Below are positions 9,102 through 17,606 of a stretch of 55,462 bases of DNA, piece after piece. The stretch is from assembly GCA_020444075.1 (NCBI GenBank), contig JAHLLR010000032.1, forward strand, positions 1 to 55,462, read 5' to 3'. The notes below the pieces were generated by a model, which saw only the letters and a list, made by a program, of their open reading frames with translations, had not been told where the DNA came from and did no database searches. Made by a program: the position numbers and the translations under genes. Within the stretch, counting starts at the first letter, position 1, and each line of letters begins with the position of its first letter. This DNA comes from Deltaproteobacteria bacterium (GTDB taxonomy: Bacteria > Desulfobacterota > Desulfobacteria > Desulfobacterales > Desulfosarcinaceae).

Positions 9102-10292
9102 TTAAGGGATGATGTCAAGCGTCTTGCCCACCTTGATAAAGGCCTCGATTGCCCGGTCCAGGTGTTCACGGGTGTGGGCGGCGGACATCTGGGTGCGGAT
9201 GCGGGCCTGACCCTTGGGCACCACCGGGAAACTGAAGCCCACCACATAAATGCCCTCCTCCAGCATCCGGGCCGCTAATTTCTGGGCCAGCACGGCGTCC
9301 CCCAGCATCACCGGGATGATGGGATGCCGGCCGGGCACCAGGGTGAATCCCGCCGCCTGCATGTTCTGCCTGAAATAGCGGCTGTTTTCCTTGAGCCGAA
9401 CCAGCAGGTCCGAACTCTCCTCGAGCAGGTCCAGCACGGCGATAGACGTGGCGGTGATGACCGGTGCCAGGGAATTGGAGAACAGGTAGGGCCGGGAGCG
9501 TTGCCTCAGCCAGGCGACGATCTCCTTTCTGCCGGCGGTATATCCCCCCGAAGCGCCGCCCAGTGCCTTGCCCAGGGTGCCGGTGACGATGTCGACCCGA
9601 TCGGCCACCCCGCAGTATTCCGGCGTTCCCCGCCCGCGGTCACCGATAAATCCCACGGCATGGGAGTCGTCCACCATCACCAGGGCATCGTAGCGATCCG
9701 CCAGATCGCAGATACTTTTCAGATCGGCGATGATGCCGTCCATGGAAAAGACACCATCGGTGGCGATGAGGCGGAATCGGCAGCCCGCGGCCGCCTTGAG
9801 CTGTTCTTCCAAGTCGTCCATGTCGTTGTTCCGGTAGCGGAAGCGCTGGGCCTTGCATAGCCGGATCCCGTCGATGATGCTCGCATGGTTCAGGGCGTCG
9901 CTGATCACCGCGTCGTTTTCTTCCAGCAAGGTTTCGAAAAGGCCGCCGTTGGCGTCAAAGCAGGAACTGTATAAAATGGTGTCTTCGGTGCCCAGAAAAC
10001 TGCTGATTCTGGCTTCCAGGGTTTTGTGGATGTCTTGTGTGCCGCAGATGAAACGAACCGAGGACATGCCGAAGCCATAGGCGGCAAGAGCGGCCTGCGC
10101 TTTTTCCACCAGCCGCGGATGGTTGGAAAGTCCCAGATAGTTGTTGGCGCAAAAGTTGAGAACGGTTTTTCCACTGTCGACCGTAATGGCGGCCTGCTGG
10201 GCGGAAGTGATCACCCGCTCATCTTTGTAGAGCCCGTTTTTTTTCAATATGTCGATTTCACCGGACAGATGGTCCAACAGACGTGTGTGCAT
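9102..10292 (-). CDS. kbl: Glycine C-acetyltransferase (2-amino-3-ketobutyrate CoA ligase)
   Basis: A PLP-dependent alpha-oxoamine synthase of 396 residues that cleaves 2-amino-3-ketobutyrate with CoA to glycine and acetyl-CoA. It matches E. coli Kbl almost throughout: [35 protein letters not shown] and the PLP-lysine segment [14 protein letters not shown]. The frame runs 12 codons further upstream, but GGAGGT directly before ATG 10290-10292 fixes this start. With tdh it forms the standard threonine degradation operon. Confidence 0.95.
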   Translation of the reverse strand: MHTRLLDHLSGEIDILKKNGLYKDERVITSAQQAAITVDSGKTVLNFCANNYLGLSNHPRLVEKAQAALAAYGFGMSSVRFICGTQDIHKTLEARISSFLGTEDTILYSSCFDANGGLFETLLEENDAVISDALNHASIIDGIRLCKAQRFRYRNNDMDDLEEQLKAAAGCRFRLIATDGVFSMDGIIADLKSICDLADRYDALVMVDDSHAVGFIGDRGRGTPEYCGVADRVDIVTGTLGKALGGASGGYTAGRKEIVAWLRQRSRPYLFSNSLAPVITATSIAVLDLLEESSDLLVRLKENSRYFRQNMQAAGFTLVPGRHPIIPVMLGDAVLAQKLAARMLEEGIYVVGFSFPVVPKGQARIRTQMSAAHTREHLDRAIEAFIKVGKTLDIIP

Positions 10293-10333
10293 GGGGTTGA
10301 CCTCCATTTCAGACTGGTTTTCATTCATGCTTG

Positions 10334-10366
10334 AAAAAACAGATAGGGTAACGTGTTATCTATCTC
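10334..10366 (-). terminator. Intrinsic terminator after the diguanylate cyclase gene
   Basis: On the minus strand an AGATAG...CTATCT stem with a small internal loop is followed by GTTTTTT. It lies between the GGDEF gene and kbl and implies that kbl-tdh has its own promoter. Confidence 0.55.
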
Positions 10367-10449
10367 TTGGCGATCCGCACGCGGATGAAGATGGGGATCC
10401 GGGCCGGCAATGGTCTGCGCTGGTGGTTCCAGCCTCGATCGGGAAGCCG

Positions 10450-11469
10450 TTAAATGCCGGTTACCTTGTTCCTGCCGGTATTTTTGGACCGGTACAGGGC
10501 CTCATCCGCACGGTGTACGAAGGCTTCGGCGGCTTCATCTTTTTTGTAGGCAGCCACGCCAAAGGAGAGGGTGATCGTTCCCAGGTTCTCCCCGGTATTC
10601 TTTTTTTTCAAGTCGAGCCGTTCAAAGGTGAGGCGTATATTTTCAGCCAGTTTCATGGCCCCGTCAAAGGGCGTGTCAGGAAGCAGGATGGCAAACTCCT
10701 CACCACCTATGCGGGCGACCAGATCCTTCCCCTTGATCGAATCCTTGATGGTGACGGCGACCATCCGCAGTACATTATCTCCCACCAGATGACCGTGGGT
10801 GTCGTTGACTTTCTTAAAGTGATCGATATCGGCAATGATCAGACAGAGGGGCGTTTCGGCGGCGTTGACGCCAGCGACGGCATCGCTCAGCTTTTTCTCA
10901 AACCCCCGGCGATTGTCAATTCGAGTCAACGGGTCCTTGAGCGCTTCACTCCGGTAATGCGCCATCTTGATTTTCAGTTGATCGATTTCACGGGTCGCCT
11001 GCTGGAGCTGTTTCTTGAAGGATGTGCTGGAGGACTCCAAATTTTTAATTTCATCTTTGATCTGACTCACGATCTTTTCCACATCCGCTTCAGAAAGGCT
11101 GGGAGCCAGCGATTCATGGATGGTCTCCAGATTGTTCTCGGACGCTGAAAAATTCCGGTTCGTGGTTTTGATCGCAAGGATGATTTCGGTGAAGACCTTT
11201 TTCAGTTCTTCTCGAACCAGGGTGGTTACCGTTTCCTTGCCACCGGCGATGTGCTGGTTGAAAAGTTGTCTACTGATCTCTTCTGAGAAATCACCGTTGC
11301 CTTTCAGATGCCTGTCTATGGCTTCGTTAAGCGCCTCATTTTTTCCGGAGGCATACTCGTACCAGATGCAGTAGTTCAGCGGGTCGGTAGGAAGGCCATG
11401 TTTGCCGATCAATTCCAGGGTCAGGCGCAGATACTGGCGGGATTCATCAATGGTATCAGCATATCGCAT
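10450..11469 (-). CDS. Diguanylate cyclase (GGDEF domain)
   Basis: About 339 residues. The N-terminal region (YLRLTLELIGKHGLPTDPLN and the following helices) resembles the helical input region of cytoplasmic GGDEF proteins, followed by a coiled coil and a C-terminal GGDEF domain. The active-site loop is intact (GGEEF), as is DPLTRIDNRRGF. The product is cyclic di-GMP. Five residues before GGEEF the inhibitory-site position reads KGKD instead of RxxD, so classical product inhibition may be weak. The frame allows in-frame ATGs further upstream (to 11505); ATG 11467-11469 was chosen because related proteins begin this way. No clear ribosome site supports any of them. Confidence 0.85.
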   Translation of the reverse strand: MRYADTIDESRQYLRLTLELIGKHGLPTDPLNYCIWYEYASGKNEALNEAIDRHLKGNGDFSEEISRQLFNQHIAGGKETVTTLVREELKKVFTEIILAIKTTNRNFSASENNLETIHESLAPSLSEADVEKIVSQIKDEIKNLESSSTSFKKQLQQATREIDQLKIKMAHYRSEALKDPLTRIDNRRGFEKKLSDAVAGVNAAETPLCLIIADIDHFKKVNDTHGHLVGDNVLRMVAVTIKDSIKGKDLVARIGGEEFAILLPDTPFDGAMKLAENIRLTFERLDLKKKNTGENLGTITLSFGVAAYKKDEAAEAFVHRADEALYRSKNTGRNKVTGI

Positions 11470-11666
11470 AAAATGATTTTCTTTCTGCATAGGAATCGGT
11501 TGCATTTTTTGAGGGGATGCGTGCCAGTGGGCAAACCCGTCTATAAAGATGCGAACAGGCCGACCATGGTTTCCGTTTTAGAGGTATGGTCCTTATTAGA
11601 AGGACAGAGAAAAACTGTCAATTAAAAACCGGTGCCGGCAACGGTTTCGCCATGGCGATAATTTTC

Positions 11667-11695
11667 TTGACCGCCACAGGCCGCCTGTGCATAAT
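11667..11695 (+). promoter_or_regulatory. Promoter with palindrome in the spacer
   Basis: TTGACC (11667-11672), a 17-nt spacer and CATAAT (11690-11695) form a good sigma-70 type promoter about 130 nt before the hybrid kinase gene at 11825. The palindrome CACAGGC-C-GCCTGTG (11675-11689) fills almost the whole spacer and is a candidate binding site. The rest of the 11506-11824 gap holds no gene I can support. Confidence 0.5.
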
Positions 11696-11824
11696 CGATT
11701 GGCCTGAAAGAATCTTATCCATCAAGCTGTCCCGGTATGCTGCTGTCAACGGGGTTGCCGATTCCGGTCCCATCGTCGCATTGCTAATCATGCTCCCGGC
11801 GGCCCACATAGAGGATTCAAATCC

Positions 11825-13786
11825 ATGAAAAAGAAAATACTGGTGGTCGACGACAACCGAATGATTTTGAAATTCCTGTCCAATCTGCTGGATGGTGAGG
11901 GCCATGAGGTGAAAACCTGTGAAGACGGTTTGAGTGCGTTGAGCCTGTTGACCACCTTCGAACCGGATATCGTTTTCGTGGACTTGATTATTCCCAAGAT
12001 CGGCGGAGACAAGTTGTGCCAGATTATCAGGACCATGGAGCATATGAAGAGCTGCTACCTGGTGATCATTTCCGCCGCCGTAGCTGAAATGGACCTGGAC
12101 TTCAGGAAGATCGGTGTGAATGCCTGCATCGCCAAGGGTCCTTTCGGTCAGATGGGCAAGCATGTGCTGGCGGCCATTAAGGATTCCAGCGATCCGTCAA
12201 AGTTGATCTCAGATCATGAAATTCTCGGCATTGCTTCCGTCAGCGGCATTCCGGTTTATGCGCGGCGCATGACCAAGGAACTGCTGGGGCGTAACCGCCA
12301 TCTGGAGACCATTTTGGAGAGCATGAACGAGGGCATCGTCGAGGTGTATACGGGACGTGTGGTATACGCCAACTCCGCAGCGGTGAAGCTTTTTGCCGTT
12401 CCTTTGGAAAATCTCCTGTCCGCCAAGCCCCAGGAACTGTTTGACGATGCCTTCAAAAGCCGTATCGACGTCCTGATGAATCGGGGCGCGCAATCAATGC
12501 CGGTGGTTGGGCTGACCCGTCCCCTTGAACTCAACGGACGGCAGATTGTCATTCGCAGCTTCCCGGTGAAGGCGGAGGCGGACACGACCATCTTGCTGAT
12601 TACCGATGTCACTGATCAACGGGACCTGGAGTACCAGTTGCAGCATGTCCGGCGCATGGATGCCATCGGCAATCTGGCTGGAGGGATTGCCCACAATTTC
12701 AACAATCTGTTGATGGGGATCCAGGGGAATGTTTCCATTTTAATCCAGGATAAAAAAATGGGTGACCCCGGGTACGATGAACTGGCGGGCATCGAACGGT
12801 GCATCGACAGCGGTGCCAAACTGACCCGTCAACTGCTGAGCTTTGCCAAGGGCGGCCGTTATTCCCTGGGTCTGGAGGATATCAACGATATCGTTGAAAA
12901 GTCTTCAAGCATGTTTGCCCGGACCCGCAAAGAAATTCATGTGGAGCGACGCCTGGATCAGGACCTGGCCATGGCGGAAGCCGATGCCGCCCAGATCGAA
13001 CTGGCCTTGATGGATCTTTATGTCAACGCCTGGCATGCCATGTCCAATGGGGGCACGTTGACGGTTTCTACAGCCAATACCATTCTGGCGGATTCCTTTG
13101 TTAAACCCTACAACCTGACCCCGGGAAGCTACCTGAGAATCGACGTGGCCGATACCGGAGCGGGGATAGACGAAAAAATCGTTGAGCGGATATTCGAACC
13201 TTTCTACACCACTCGCCCCATGGGGCAGGGCACCGGTCTGGGGCTGGCGTCCGTATTCGGCATTATTAAAAAACACAAGGGCATCATCACGGTGGACAGC
13301 CAGGTGGGCCGGGGAACTACGTTCTCCATCTACCTTCCTGCAGCCCGAATTCTTCAAATACCCAAAGAGAAGGACAAACTTCGGGTCATCTCTTCTGGCA
13401 GACTTCCTGAAAAAGGGTCGGGAACCATTCTCGTGGTGGATGATGAAGAATACATCCTCAATGCCGACAAGGCCATGCTCAATGAACTCGGCTATGAAGT
13501 ACTGCTCGCCAATGGGGGAAAAGAAGCCCTTCGCGTATTCGATGAAAACAAGGATCGCATTGACCTGCTAATCCTGGATCTGATTATGCCGGATATGGGC
13601 GGCGAGGTTGTCTATGACCGCATCAAATCCTCACGGCCTGACGTCCGTGTGATCCTCTCCTCAGGATACAGCATTGAGGGGCAGGCCGCATCCATCCTGA
13701 AGAAAGGGTGCGACGGGTTTATTCAAAAACCATACAACCTGAATCAGCTGGCCCAGAAGATCAAGGAAATCCTTGTGCGCGGCTAA
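11825..13786 (+). CDS. Hybrid histidine kinase: REC-PAS-HisKA-HATPase-REC
   Basis: A 653-residue soluble protein. The first receiver (residues 1-125) has the acidic pair D9/D10 and phospho-acceptor D53. A PAS-like domain covers about 170-270. The dimerisation box is AHNFNNL with H290, followed by an ATPase with DTGAGIDEKI and the FEPFYTT box. A second receiver has D585 in LLILDLIMPD. The H-box without HExxxP (HNFNN) is typical of NtrB-like kinases. AGAGGA precedes the ATG. The next kinase gene follows after 59 nt, so the two may act in one phosphorelay. No DNA-binding domain is present. Confidence 0.9.
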   Translation: MKKKILVVDDNRMILKFLSNLLDGEGHEVKTCEDGLSALSLLTTFEPDIVFVDLIIPKIGGDKLCQIIRTMEHMKSCYLVIISAAVAEMDLDFRKIGVNACIAKGPFGQMGKHVLAAIKDSSDPSKLISDHEILGIASVSGIPVYARRMTKELLGRNRHLETILESMNEGIVEVYTGRVVYANSAAVKLFAVPLENLLSAKPQELFDDAFKSRIDVLMNRGAQSMPVVGLTRPLELNGRQIVIRSFPVKAEADTTILLITDVTDQRDLEYQLQHVRRMDAIGNLAGGIAHNFNNLLMGIQGNVSILIQDKKMGDPGYDELAGIERCIDSGAKLTRQLLSFAKGGRYSLGLEDINDIVEKSSSMFARTRKEIHVERRLDQDLAMAEADAAQIELALMDLYVNAWHAMSNGGTLTVSTANTILADSFVKPYNLTPGSYLRIDVADTGAGIDEKIVERIFEPFYTTRPMGQGTGLGLASVFGIIKKHKGIITVDSQVGRGTTFSIYLPAARILQIPKEKDKLRVISSGRLPEKGSGTILVVDDEEYILNADKAMLNELGYEVLLANGGKEALRVFDENKDRIDLLILDLIMPDMGGEVVYDRIKSSRPDVRVILSSGYSIEGQAASILKKGCDGFIQKPYNLNQLAQKIKEILVRG

Positions 13787-13845
13787 ACCACAAAGAAGAC
13801 CTTTATTCCCCGTGGTTTGCCGCGTGGGTGACGAACGAAACGCTA

Positions 13846-16521
13846 ATGGCTGCTATCCATGAGGACAGAAATCCCAGTGAAGTGACACGGGGATTTCTCG
13901 ATCCAAAGAAAAGAACCAGTACGGCACGGCTTGCGGACAGCATGCTCCTTTTGGGGTTGGGGGTGGCCTTTGTCTACTGGGTGGTTGCTTCCCTGATTTT
14001 TGCATTGACCTCTGAAAAAGGTACCTTTATCCATCTGTTTTTCAATCCTGGATTAAACGAGGTATTGAGCCGGCTGCTGGTCCTGTGTTTTTTCATGATC
14101 TTCGGCTCCCATGTGGGGTACACCATCCGCCAGCGTCAAAAGGCGGATGAAGCACTGGCCGGGAGCGAAGAAAAGCACCGCACCATCATCGAAAACATCG
14201 AAGACGGCTATTACGAAATGGATCGCAACGGCCAGTTTACGATTTTCAATGAATCTTTCCGAAAGATTACCGGGTACGAGGCAAAACAGCTGCATCAACT
14301 GGATTATCGACGGCTCCTGACCCCGGCGGAAACGGAAAAGGTGCTTGGCTCATTTGACAAGGTGGCTCGAACGGGGCGGGCTATAAAGGACCTGGGGTTC
14401 GTCATCGTGCGGAAAGACGGTGCCAGGCGATGGGTCGAAACCTCTGTGTCTCCCATGGCCGGCACTCACGGGCAGCCGGATGGATATCGTGGCATTCTGC
14501 GGGATGTGACGCGCCGGCGCCAGGCTGATGCATTGAAGCAGGAAAAGATGGCTGCCGAGGCGGCCAGCCGCTCGAAAAGCGAGTTTCTTGCCAATATGAG
14601 TCACGAGATCAGAACGCCGCTGAATGCCATCATCGGCTTGGTGGAACTGCTGCTCGGGTCGTCCCTGTCCCGAGAACAGCAGGAGGACCTCAAGGTCGTT
14701 CAATCTGCCGCCTATGCCCTGCTGTCGGTCATTAACGATATTCTTGATTTCTCCAAAATCGAAGCGGGCAAGCTGGAACTGGAACGATCCCCTTTCAACC
14801 TGAGGGATTTTTTAGGAGAGGCGCTCAAAATTCTGGCTGTCAAGGCCCATGAGAAAAATCTGGAGTTGGCCTACCGGGTGGCCCCCGACGTGCCGGATCG
14901 GCTGGTGGGTGACCCTCACCGGTTCCGTCAGGTGCTCCTCAACCTGATCGGCAACGCACTCAAATTCACCGATTCCGGTGAAATAATTGTCTTTGCCCAA
15001 TGCCAGTCCCTGGAAGGCAATCGGCTGATGCTGCATGTGGCGGTCAGAGACACCGGGGTGGGAATCGCCGCCGGCAAACAGGTATTGATTTTTGAGGCAT
15101 TCCGGCAAGCCGACGGCAGCACCACTCGAAAATACGGCGGAACGGGTCTCGGGCTGGCTGTATCCGCCCAACTGGTCAACCTGATGGGCGGGCAGATTGG
15201 TGTCAAGAGCGTACTGGGAAAGGGCAGCATTTTCCATTTCACGGTTGCCTTCGATGTGGAATCCAAGGGAGCGGCCGGCACCGAGATACCGGATGAGATC
15301 GATCTGAGCGGCTTGCGAATCCTGGTGGTTGACGACAATGCCACCAACCTGAAAATACTGTGTGAGATGCTCACCAGCTGGAAAATGGCTCCGAAACCGG
15401 CGGCATCGGCAGAGGAGGGCAGCGCGCTGCTCAAAAAAATGGAAAAAGGGGATGTTGGTTTCGATATGGCGTTGATCGATTCCGGTCTTCCCCAATCGGG
15501 TGCCCGGTCATTGGTTCGACAAATCAAGGAAGATGCCGGAAATGCCACTCGGATTATTTTGATGCTTACCACCACCACCGCCGCCCAAGAGACGGCCCGG
15601 TTCAATGACGCGGCCATCGGGGTGGTCGTAACCAAACCCATCCGCCCGTCGGACCTGCTGGATGCCATCATCAAAGTCCTCTCCATGGAGAAGGTGTCTC
15701 CTGAAAAGCGGCTGGACAGCAACGGTTCCGACCAGAAGCCATCACTGCCGCCGCTCAATATTCTTGTCGCCGAAGATACGCCCTTCAACCAGAAGTATAT
15801 CCGGCGTTTGTTGGACAGCTGGCAGTGCCGGTCAACCATTGTTGACAATGGCCGGCTGGCTATCGACACCCTGGCCGGGCAAGATTTTGATCTCGTGCTG
15901 ATGGATGTTCAAATGCCTGAGATGGACGGCCTCACCGCCACGACACGCATCCGCGATCAGGAAAGGCACACCAGCCGGCATGTGCCTATAATTGCCATGA
16001 CGGCTCATGCCATGCGAGGCGACCGGGAGCGGTGCATTGAAGCCGGCATGGACGATTATGTATCCAAGCCCATCTCTTCTTCCACGCTCATGGAAGCCAT
16101 CTGCCGGGTGGTGCCGCTATCGGTGCGCGAAGCGGGACCGGCCTCAGCGGCCGAACCCCTGGAACCGGTGGATGATGCCGGTGAACTGGTCGCACTCCTC
16201 GAGGCATTCAACAACGATGGCGCATTCTTTAAAGATGTCGCCGACATGTTCATCGCCGACTATCCGCCCATGGTAGAGACGGTGAAAAAAGCCATCGCGG
16301 ACGAAGATGGTGCCTTGTTAAGCCGGACGGCCCACGCCCTGAAGGGCATGGCCCGCAATTTTCAGATCGATGGTGCGGCGGATGCGGCCCGACAGCTGGA
16401 ATTGCTGGCTGATCAGGAGCAGTTTGAAACAGCCCATGACCTGAGCCGGAGGCTGGCCGATGAACTGGCGAGGTTTGAGCGGCGGCTCAAACAGATGGTT
16501 GCCCGCGTATCGGGACACTGA
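13846..16521 (+). CDS. Membrane hybrid histidine kinase, BarA-like: TM-PAS-HisKA-HATPase-REC-REC-HPt
   Basis: About 891 residues. Two transmembrane segments near the N-terminus (LGLGVAFVYWVVASLIFAL and LLVLCFFMIFG) flank a short loop. A PAS domain (ENIEDGYYEMDRNGQF), a HisKA box NMSHEIRTPL with H253, an ATPase, two receivers (D545 and D687) and an HPt domain (AHALKGM, H830) follow. All phosphotransfer residues are present, although the first receiver reads IDSGLP rather than the usual D-x-x-MP and may be less active. The start is uncertain: the frame is open back to 13708 inside the preceding gene. ATG 13846 was chosen, without a strong ribosome site. Confidence 0.88.
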   Translation: MAAIHEDRNPSEVTRGFLDPKKRTSTARLADSMLLLGLGVAFVYWVVASLIFALTSEKGTFIHLFFNPGLNEVLSRLLVLCFFMIFGSHVGYTIRQRQKADEALAGSEEKHRTIIENIEDGYYEMDRNGQFTIFNESFRKITGYEAKQLHQLDYRRLLTPAETEKVLGSFDKVARTGRAIKDLGFVIVRKDGARRWVETSVSPMAGTHGQPDGYRGILRDVTRRRQADALKQEKMAAEAASRSKSEFLANMSHEIRTPLNAIIGLVELLLGSSLSREQQEDLKVVQSAAYALLSVINDILDFSKIEAGKLELERSPFNLRDFLGEALKILAVKAHEKNLELAYRVAPDVPDRLVGDPHRFRQVLLNLIGNALKFTDSGEIIVFAQCQSLEGNRLMLHVAVRDTGVGIAAGKQVLIFEAFRQADGSTTRKYGGTGLGLAVSAQLVNLMGGQIGVKSVLGKGSIFHFTVAFDVESKGAAGTEIPDEIDLSGLRILVVDDNATNLKILCEMLTSWKMAPKPAASAEEGSALLKKMEKGDVGFDMALIDSGLPQSGARSLVRQIKEDAGNATRIILMLTTTTAAQETARFNDAAIGVVVTKPIRPSDLLDAIIKVLSMEKVSPEKRLDSNGSDQKPSLPPLNILVAEDTPFNQKYIRRLLDSWQCRSTIVDNGRLAIDTLAGQDFDLVLMDVQMPEMDGLTATTRIRDQERHTSRHVPIIAMTAHAMRGDRERCIEAGMDDYVSKPISSSTLMEAICRVVPLSVREAGPASAAEPLEPVDDAGELVALLEAFNNDGAFFKDVADMFIADYPPMVETVKKAIADEDGALLSRTAHALKGMARNFQIDGAADAARQLELLADQEQFETAHDLSRRLADELARFERRLKQMVARVSGH

Positions 16522-16606
16522 GGACTGAGGTCCGAAGACGGAGGTCAGAGGTCGGATGTCCGATGACGGTGGGCTGAAGACGGAATAATGACAAACACGT
16601 ACACCT
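16522..16606. repeat. Degenerate GAGGTC-rich repeat tract
   Basis: The gap between two convergent genes is made of imperfect units around GAGGTCxGA / GGTCCGA, repeated several times in about 60 nt. Similar units, in both orientations, occur at 21421-21480. It looks like a dispersed simple repeat that can fold into hairpins between convergent genes. Confidence 0.45.
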
Positions 16607-16978
16607 TCAGTCCACGGACCTTCGACTTCTGTCTTTTGTTTGTCGCGTGTCGACGATGACCTGCCGCAGCATTTCCCATGCCTGTTCCTCCTTCAGGCGG
16701 TTGTCTGCGTCGCGGGCGTCCTGGCCGCCGCTTCCGGTGGAATAGACAATGGCCGACTGGCCACCCGGGCGCGTGATGGTTTTAATGCCCATGGTTTCCC
16801 CTTCAGGGGATCCCTTTTGGGACTGGGCCTGTATTTCGCTTTGCAGCATCATCTGAATGGTCTCCTCGGAGACCCCGTTCCGTTTGAGCTGCAGGATTTC
16901 ATTGGCGGTCAGTGCTTCCGAGGCAGCGGGTAAGGCCCACCACAGGCAGCAGAGGATCGGCACGAGCCTGATTTTCAT
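16607..16978 (-). CDS. Small secreted protein of unknown function
   Basis: A 123-residue protein with a signal peptide (MKIRLVPILCCLWWALPAAS) and a short helical motif, NEILQLKRNGVSEETIQMML. That motif resembles a helical element often seen in exported desulfobacterial proteins and SHOCT-like segments. The rest is hydrophilic and charged. AGGTGA before ATG 16976-16978 fixes the start; an upstream in-frame ATG lacks such a site. It is convergent with the BarA-like kinase and divergent from the ACT gene. Function unknown. Confidence 0.6.
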   Translation of the reverse strand: MKIRLVPILCCLWWALPAASEALTANEILQLKRNGVSEETIQMMLQSEIQAQSQKGSPEGETMGIKTITRPGGQSAIVYSTGSGGQDARDADNRLKEEQAWEMLRQVIVDTRQTKDRSRRSVD

Positions 16979-17131
16979 GGATTCACCTATTGATAAGTCT
17001 TGACAGAATAGACGCATTATTCTTAATAATGCCTTGATAAAAATAGCAATATTCATGGCTTGGTGTCAAACTGCTTTCCCGATACCCCCGATGGCGGCCG
17101 ACACCAGTTAATACACGTAAGGGAGGAGGCC

Positions 17132-17578
17132 ATGCTAAAACTCAAACAGATCGTGGTGTCCATCGAAAATTCACCGGGTCGTCTTTACGAAGTCACCCAT
17201 GCGCTGGGAAACGCGGGGATCAATCTCAGAGCCTTGAACCTGGTAGACACCGGTGCCTTCGGGCAACTGAGACTGCTGGTTTCCGACGTGGCCAAGGCTC
17301 GTCAACTGCTCATGGAGATGCATATCCCTGCCATGGTGAACGATGTGGTGGCCGCTGAAATCGCGGACCGGCCGGGTCAGTTGGCCAGTGTCCTGAAACC
17401 GATTCTGGATGCCAACATTCAGGTGGTGTTCATGTATGCCTTTTTGCGGCAGAGCCGGGAGCAGGCTGTCATGATTTTCCGTTTTTCGGATAATGACAAG
17501 GCTATCGCCGTTATGCAGGAAAACGGCGTAAACCTGCTGGACGCCAAGCAGTTCGGCATATTGGAAAACTCGGACTAA
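17132..17578 (+). CDS. Tandem ACT-domain protein
   Basis: A 148-residue protein made of two ACT domains: residues 1-70 (QIVVSIENSPGRLYEVTHAL) and 72-140 (EIADRPGQLASVLKPILDAN). No catalytic domain is attached, so it is probably an amino-acid-binding sensor. GGGAGGAGG directly before ATG 17132 gives a very strong ribosome site. The kinase gene begins 28 nt after its stop, and the ACT-kinase-kinase-regulator set reads as one operon. The ligand is unknown. Confidence 0.85.
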   Translation: MLKLKQIVVSIENSPGRLYEVTHALGNAGINLRALNLVDTGAFGQLRLLVSDVAKARQLLMEMHIPAMVNDVVAAEIADRPGQLASVLKPILDANIQVVFMYAFLRQSREQAVMIFRFSDNDKAIAVMQENGVNLLDAKQFGILENSD

Positions 17579-17606
17579 TCTTACCGTATCCGCGATACTT
17601 ACACCC

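Noticed and set aside
8298-9278. 326-codon plus-strand frame over tdh
   Set aside because: Opposite strand has a full threonine dehydrogenase; the product is repetitive in His, Gly and Asp as is usual for shadows.
10249-11148. 299-codon plus-strand frame over the GGDEF gene
   Set aside because: The minus strand encodes an intact GGDEF domain; this product has no family features.
14928-15869. 313-codon minus-strand frame inside the hybrid kinase gene
   Set aside because: Antisense shadow of a GC-rich coding frame; no ribosome site and no recognisable protein.
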